A stretch of DNA of 64,000 nucleotides. Origin: Anaerobacillus arseniciselenatis. GTDB taxonomy: Bacteria; Bacillota; Bacilli; Bacillales; Anaerobacillaceae. The stretch is taken from NCBI RefSeq assembly GCF_001865995.1, contig NZ_MLQQ01000044.1, forward strand, positions 30,815 to 94,814, given 5' to 3'. The notes under the pieces were generated by a model. That model did no database searches and was not told the DNA's origin. It saw only the letters and a list, made by a program, of their open reading frames with translations. Positions 61,311-64,000 of the stretch are shown piece after piece; positions within the stretch are counted from its first letter, which is position 1, and each line of letters begins with the position of its first letter. The position numbers and the translations under genes are program-made.

Positions 61311-61475
61311 TTAAGCCCTTACCATATGATCTTCATGAACACTATCGACAACCTCAGTTTTATTAAACTTCACCCACAAAAGAGGACCTTCATTATGAAC
61401 GACTGTACCTCTCAATCCTTTATGACGACCATTCACAACATAAACAAGATCACCGTTATCAAACTTTGCTGACAT
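61311..61475 (-). CDS. Small KOW-motif protein (54 aa)
   Basis: Leftward ATG 61475 behind AAAAAAGGAGTCGAAGTT. The sequence FDNGDLVYVVNGRHKGLRGT, followed by VVHNEGPLLWVKFN, is a KOW motif, the small beta barrel of NusG, RfaH and ribosomal L24-type proteins that contacts RNA or the ribosome. A free-standing KOW protein on a plasmid with many leader terminators is notable; it might act in antitermination or translation. No partner gene is adjacent. Confidence 0.65.
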   Translation of the reverse strand: MSAKFDNGDLVYVVNGRHKGLRGTVVHNEGPLLWVKFNKTEVVDSVHEDHMVRA

Positions 61476-61590
61476 AACTTCGACTCCTTTTTTAATACGC
61501 TTTGTACATGAATAATAGCAACTTTTTTAGTTTACTTAAAAAAGCAGAGATTAATCAATCTTTTTTTAACTGATTAAAGCCATTGAAATG

Positions 61591-61664
61591 TACCACCTCT
61601 GACAAAGTATTTACCACCAAATGACAAAAAGTGTACCAAAGAATGACAGGGCATTTACCACTTC
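61591..61664. repeat. Tandem repeats of 21-22 bp, iterons or transposon-end remnant
   Basis: TACCACCTCTGACA (61591), TACCACCAAATGACA (61612), TACCAAAGAATGACA (61634) and a partial TACCACTTCAAT (61656) occur at 21-22-bp steps. Read on the other strand they give TGTCA...GGTGGTAMA, reminiscent of the multiple end repeats of IS21- or Tn552-like elements. No transposase or rep gene is next to them. Confidence 0.5.
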
Positions 61665-61836
61665 AATCCTAAAGATTATGGGGTAACTCTTGTATTACGT
61701 ATTTGACGTTATACTACGCAGTAAAAATCGTTAATATTGTGGAAAAAAATAACAACAAATGCGTTATCTTCTGGTATGATTTTAGTATGAATACTTATGA
61801 CGTTGTGAATATTTTCACTTAAACTAACGAGCAGTT

Positions 61837-62515
61837 GTGCGGCCGAGCCTAGGTCGTATCATATAACGGGTGGGATTCCCGTCGAGCAAGAACTAGCCAT
61901 TCACTCGTAGCGAGTCTTGGAGGGCTAAAGGTAACTTTAGTCTTTAAGCGTAGACAGTTAGGTTGCGGGCCGAAAGCCAATGGTTGAAGGGATTGAGCCC
62001 CATAATGTTAGTAAATCGAGAGGGCTGATGTTTTAACTGCGACAGAAAGCAACATTTCATTCTTCGTAAATGGCAAGAGGAATGAAACCTCTCTGGGGTC
62101 AGAGACCTTGGCACGTAACACATTGATATGATACGGCAACTCGGGAGACCCTATCGGTCTTTTCTAGATAGAAGAGTATGGTGTACAAACGATACAAAGT
62201 AAGGAAACCAAACGCCAGATAGGGAGTCGGATAGCAGCGTAGTACCAATGAAGTTGGGTAATGCCGATGGAGGAAAGGCTGCTACCCAGTTACCACCCAT
62301 GCTAGGGACACATTTACTACACTCAGAGGTAGACCTACACACAGAGGTAGGACGAGTAAATGGAAACAAAACTAGTAAGGATAGCAGGAATTACAAGTTA
62401 TTTTTTGTGAATGGTAACTAGGAGGAGCCGTGTGCGTGAGTAGCGCAAGCACGGTTCTGGGAGGGTGGAGAACACAATCTACCAAAAAGGTAGAGAGGTT
62501 CTCTTCTACTCGACT
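61837..62515 (+). mobile_element. Group II intron without its reverse-transcriptase ORF
   Basis: The 5' end GTGCGGCCGAGCC (61837) and the near-3' domain V hairpin (about 62424-62458: AGCCGTGTGC, GCGCAAGCACGGTTCT) are diagnostic. Domain VI follows (GAACACAATCTACC onward) and ends near CTACTCGAC at about 62514, as in class B introns. Domain IV has only ATG plus 15 codons (METKLVRIAGITSYFL), the start of an intron-encoded protein that has been deleted. The RNA could still splice or move if another plasmid or host intron supplies the protein in trans. Confidence 0.85.
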
Positions 62516-62558
62516 AGTGGAAGATGGAAAATGGAATAACGAGGGGGGGAAAGTCGGA

Positions 62559-63107
62559 ATGAAAATAAAAATATTCTTTGTTCTTATAGTGATTAGCATT
62601 GGATTTTCATTTTACTATTTTAATGAATATAAGATTGAAAATGATAAAGAAGCTATTCAATCAAGTTTAAAAGTTTGGCTAAATAGAGGGAGTAGTGTGG
62701 AAGTTCTTGAACCTAATGTATTAAAAGTGGTGCAACTTGAAAATACAAAATCATATGTATCATTATTTCAATTACAAGAAGGAAACTATGGATATGCCAA
62801 TTTAATTAAAGGAATAAACGGTAAGTTGAAAATAATCTCGTCTGGACAGGGCTCGAACATAATACATCATCAAATATTGGAAACAAATAGAGGGAAGTAC
62901 ATTGTTTTATATGGAAAAAATCCCAATATGGAGATAAATTCCATTTCGGTCAATTCAAGAATAGAGGAACATAACTTTAAAATAAACGTACCAACAGAGA
63001 AATCATTTCTCATATACAAAAAAGTACCAGATAATTTTGAAAATCCTCTCCTTGACGAGTTTATACTTTTTGATGAAAACGGGAAAGAAATCGAATTATA
63101 CCAATAG
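62559..63107 (+). CDS. Hypothetical membrane-anchored or secreted protein
   Basis: 182 residues from ATG 62559, with GAGGGGGGGAAAGTCGGA upstream; earlier in-frame codons lie inside the intron. An N-terminal hydrophobic segment (about 3-22) precedes a soluble domain (SLFQLQEGNYGYANLIKGIN, then NRGKYIVLYGKNPNMEINSI). It lies just downstream of the group II intron, which separates it from any upstream promoter; a promoter inside the intron is possible. Not recognised. Confidence 0.6.
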   Translation: MKIKIFFVLIVISIGFSFYYFNEYKIENDKEAIQSSLKVWLNRGSSVEVLEPNVLKVVQLENTKSYVSLFQLQEGNYGYANLIKGINGKLKIISSGQGSNIIHHQILETNRGKYIVLYGKNPNMEINSISVNSRIEEHNFKINVPTEKSFLIYKKVPDNFENPLLDEFILFDENGKEIELYQ

Positions 63108-63176
63108 CTTCACTAACGAGAGCATTAGTTCAAAAAAGGAATTAGTTGTTGTGCAACCTAAAGGGGAGATTTTTTA

Positions 63177-63461
63177 TTGTCAAATAAACATCTTAAAGAG
63201 AAATATAATGCGACATTTAATATAGTAAAAAAGATAGTTAATGAATGGGACCCTGTTGGGTTGTTGCCTTCTGCACCTGACGATGAATATGAGTTTGAAA
63301 TAGCAAGAATTGTTTCTTTATTAAGTAATGTTGACACTGTAAATACTCTTTCAGATGGCATTGCACAGATTTTTACTAAAGCGTTTGGTTGGAGCTTTTC
63401 AGAGGAAGAGTGTTTGCCAGTTGCCCGAAAAATTTGGGAAGAAACTAAACAGAAAAAGTAG
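63177..63461 (+). CDS. DUF1871-like protein
   Basis: 94 residues, TTG start with AGGGGAGATTTTTTA upstream. VNEWDPVGLLPSAPDDEYEF (about 22-41) and a helical C-terminus resemble the DUF1871 family (B. subtilis YugE-like), small soluble proteins of unknown function often next to toxin or immunity genes. Spacing to the next small gene is 76 bases. Confidence 0.65.
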   Translation: MSNKHLKEKYNATFNIVKKIVNEWDPVGLLPSAPDDEYEFEIARIVSLLSNVDTVNTLSDGIAQIFTKAFGWSFSEEECLPVARKIWEETKQKK

Positions 63462-63537
63462 TTTCTTCTTAAACAAACGATATGCGATAACTGAGTAAAG
63501 CTTATCGCTAAATTTTTGAAAGAGAGGGGAGTATTTA

Positions 63538-63780
63538 ATGTTATGGATAATCACACAAGATAAGAATAATTTATTAAATGTAAAAGAAGTTAGAATTAGA
63601 AAGACAGCGAATGGGACCAACATAGAAGGTATTGTAAGTAGAAGTTTCCTTGTTTTTTGGGATAGGGTATTAGGAAAATATGACTCAAATGAAAGGGCAT
63701 TAGAAGTAATAAAAGAAATTTATGAAAAATTAGAGAAAGATAAAAGTATTACAACAACTTTTACTATGCCAAAGAATTAA
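63538..63780 (+). CDS. Small hypothetical protein (80 aa)
   Basis: The ATG follows AGAGAGGGGAGTATTTA. The product (MLWIITQDKNNLLNVKEVRI, then YDSNERALEVIKEIYEKLEK, ending TFTMPKN) has the plan of small Bacillus proteins that accompany polymorphic-toxin and DUF1871 genes. Alternating beta-hairpin and helix; no signal peptide. Function unknown. Confidence 0.6.
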   Translation: MLWIITQDKNNLLNVKEVRIRKTANGTNIEGIVSRSFLVFWDRVLGKYDSNERALEVIKEIYEKLEKDKSITTTFTMPKN

Positions 63781-63889
63781 AACGTCATTCATTTATACAT
63801 TAGTAAAAAATAAGCTGTCGTTGCGACGGATCCTCTTCCAAGCGCAGTATTGAAGCAGGTTTGTAAAAAAAATAGGAGGTGGAATTTGA

Positions 63890-64000
63890 TTGAAATTATG
63901 GTTGAAAATAATACAAACAATTTTAGCATTAGTTGTACTTTCTTTATCAGCGTATAGTTTAATAACGGGTGAATACGGAATACTTTTTCAAACGCAATTA
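63890..64000 (+). CDS. Membrane protein, partial at the window end
   Basis: TTG 63890 behind AATAGGAGGTGG opens a frame that runs off the window (37 codons visible). The start (MKLWLKIIQTILALVVLSLS) is a basic residue pair followed by a TM helix, and the next residues (YSLITGEYGILFQTQL) recall small two-TM Bacillus proteins of the YczI/DUF3953 kind. Identity tentative. Confidence 0.5.
   Translation, partial: MKLWLKIIQTILALVVLSLSAYSLITGEYGILFQTQL

Noticed and set aside
61591..61664. CRISPR-like repeats
   Set aside because: Unit period of 21-22 bp and degenerate copies do not leave room for spacers.
62151..62599. Open frames inside the group II intron
   Set aside because: They cross conserved intron RNA domains and lack ribosome-binding sites; only the 16-codon stub of the intron protein has meaning.
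1..64000. Prophage interpretation (Rad52, SSB, DnaN)
   Set aside because: No capsid, terminase, portal, tail or lysis genes are seen, while T4SS, TubRZ and iterons clearly indicate a plasmid.

Overview
The window looks like part of a large plasmid from a low-GC, Gram-positive Bacillaceae host. Genes are AT-rich with strong GGAGG ribosome-binding sites and frequent GTG/TTG starts. A TubZ/TubR partition pair of the Bacillus megaplasmid type, an iteron origin, S-layer-homology proteins and a PlcR/PapR-like quorum-sensing pair all fit. No rRNA, tRNA, core metabolic gene or CRISPR array is visible.

Layout. 1-4.2 kb: small hypothetical genes and a first Rad52-like/SSB pair. 4.3-6.9 kb: a PlcR-like regulator, a divergent PapR-like 38-aa peptide ending in NDLPYEV, a secreted protein and a lipoprotein. 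7-9.1 kb: small regulators. 9.2-12 kb: a second Rad52-like/SSB operon behind a structured leader. 12.1-13.5 kb: a TnpB-only IS element truncating its neighbours. 14.4-22.8 kb: a type IV secretion operon (pilin, PrgI, VirB4, VirB6-like, M23/lytic hydrolase, VirB8-like). 23-28.5 kb: a broken membrane gene, a MerR-like coiled-coil protein, TubZ, TubR, a probable tubC and a 1.2-kb gene-free repeat region. 28.6-32.9 kb: a replication-relaxation protein and a VirD4 coupling protein. 33-37 kb: a candidate initiator, nine iterons on a 31-bp period, three hairpins with the same CTGGTAA loop, and a second possible replication protein. 37.7-47.4 kb: an S1-domain protein, then a Tad-type pilus machine (CpaB, CpaE, TadA, TadB, TadC, three short membrane proteins) and an SLH protein. 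47.5-53.1 kb: an 1847-aa secreted PKD-repeat protein. 53.2-54.9 kb: an HTH protein and a second CpaE-like protein. 55-60.6 kb: a coiled-coil protein, a plasmid DnaN clamp, an orphan DndC-like sulfurtransferase and a GAF membrane protein. 61-62.5 kb: a KOW protein, a tandem repeat and an ORF-less group II intron. The last 1.4 kb holds small hypothetical genes.

The most unusual feature is regulatory. Two families of terminator-containing leaders precede the main operons. Family A (invariant GCGGAAGACGCA as the 5' arm of a terminator) stands before the T4SS operon, the relaxation/coupling operon, the S1/Tad operon and the HTH/CpaE2 operon. Family B (GCTC-loop-GAGC-CTGA then a terminator) stands before the Rad52/SSB operon and the DnaN operon, with a third copy near the KOW gene. 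Several downstream genes share a TTACAC..TTAGGAGG start region. I infer a plasmid-wide attenuation or antitermination network with transfer/surface operons in one class and DNA-metabolism operons in the other. The plasmid's S1 and KOW proteins are possible trans-acting partners, but nothing in the sequence proves this.

Several genes carry lesions: two in-frame amber codons, two apparent one-base frameshifts in A runs, and IS truncations. Calls rest on reading the sequence; no database search was possible.
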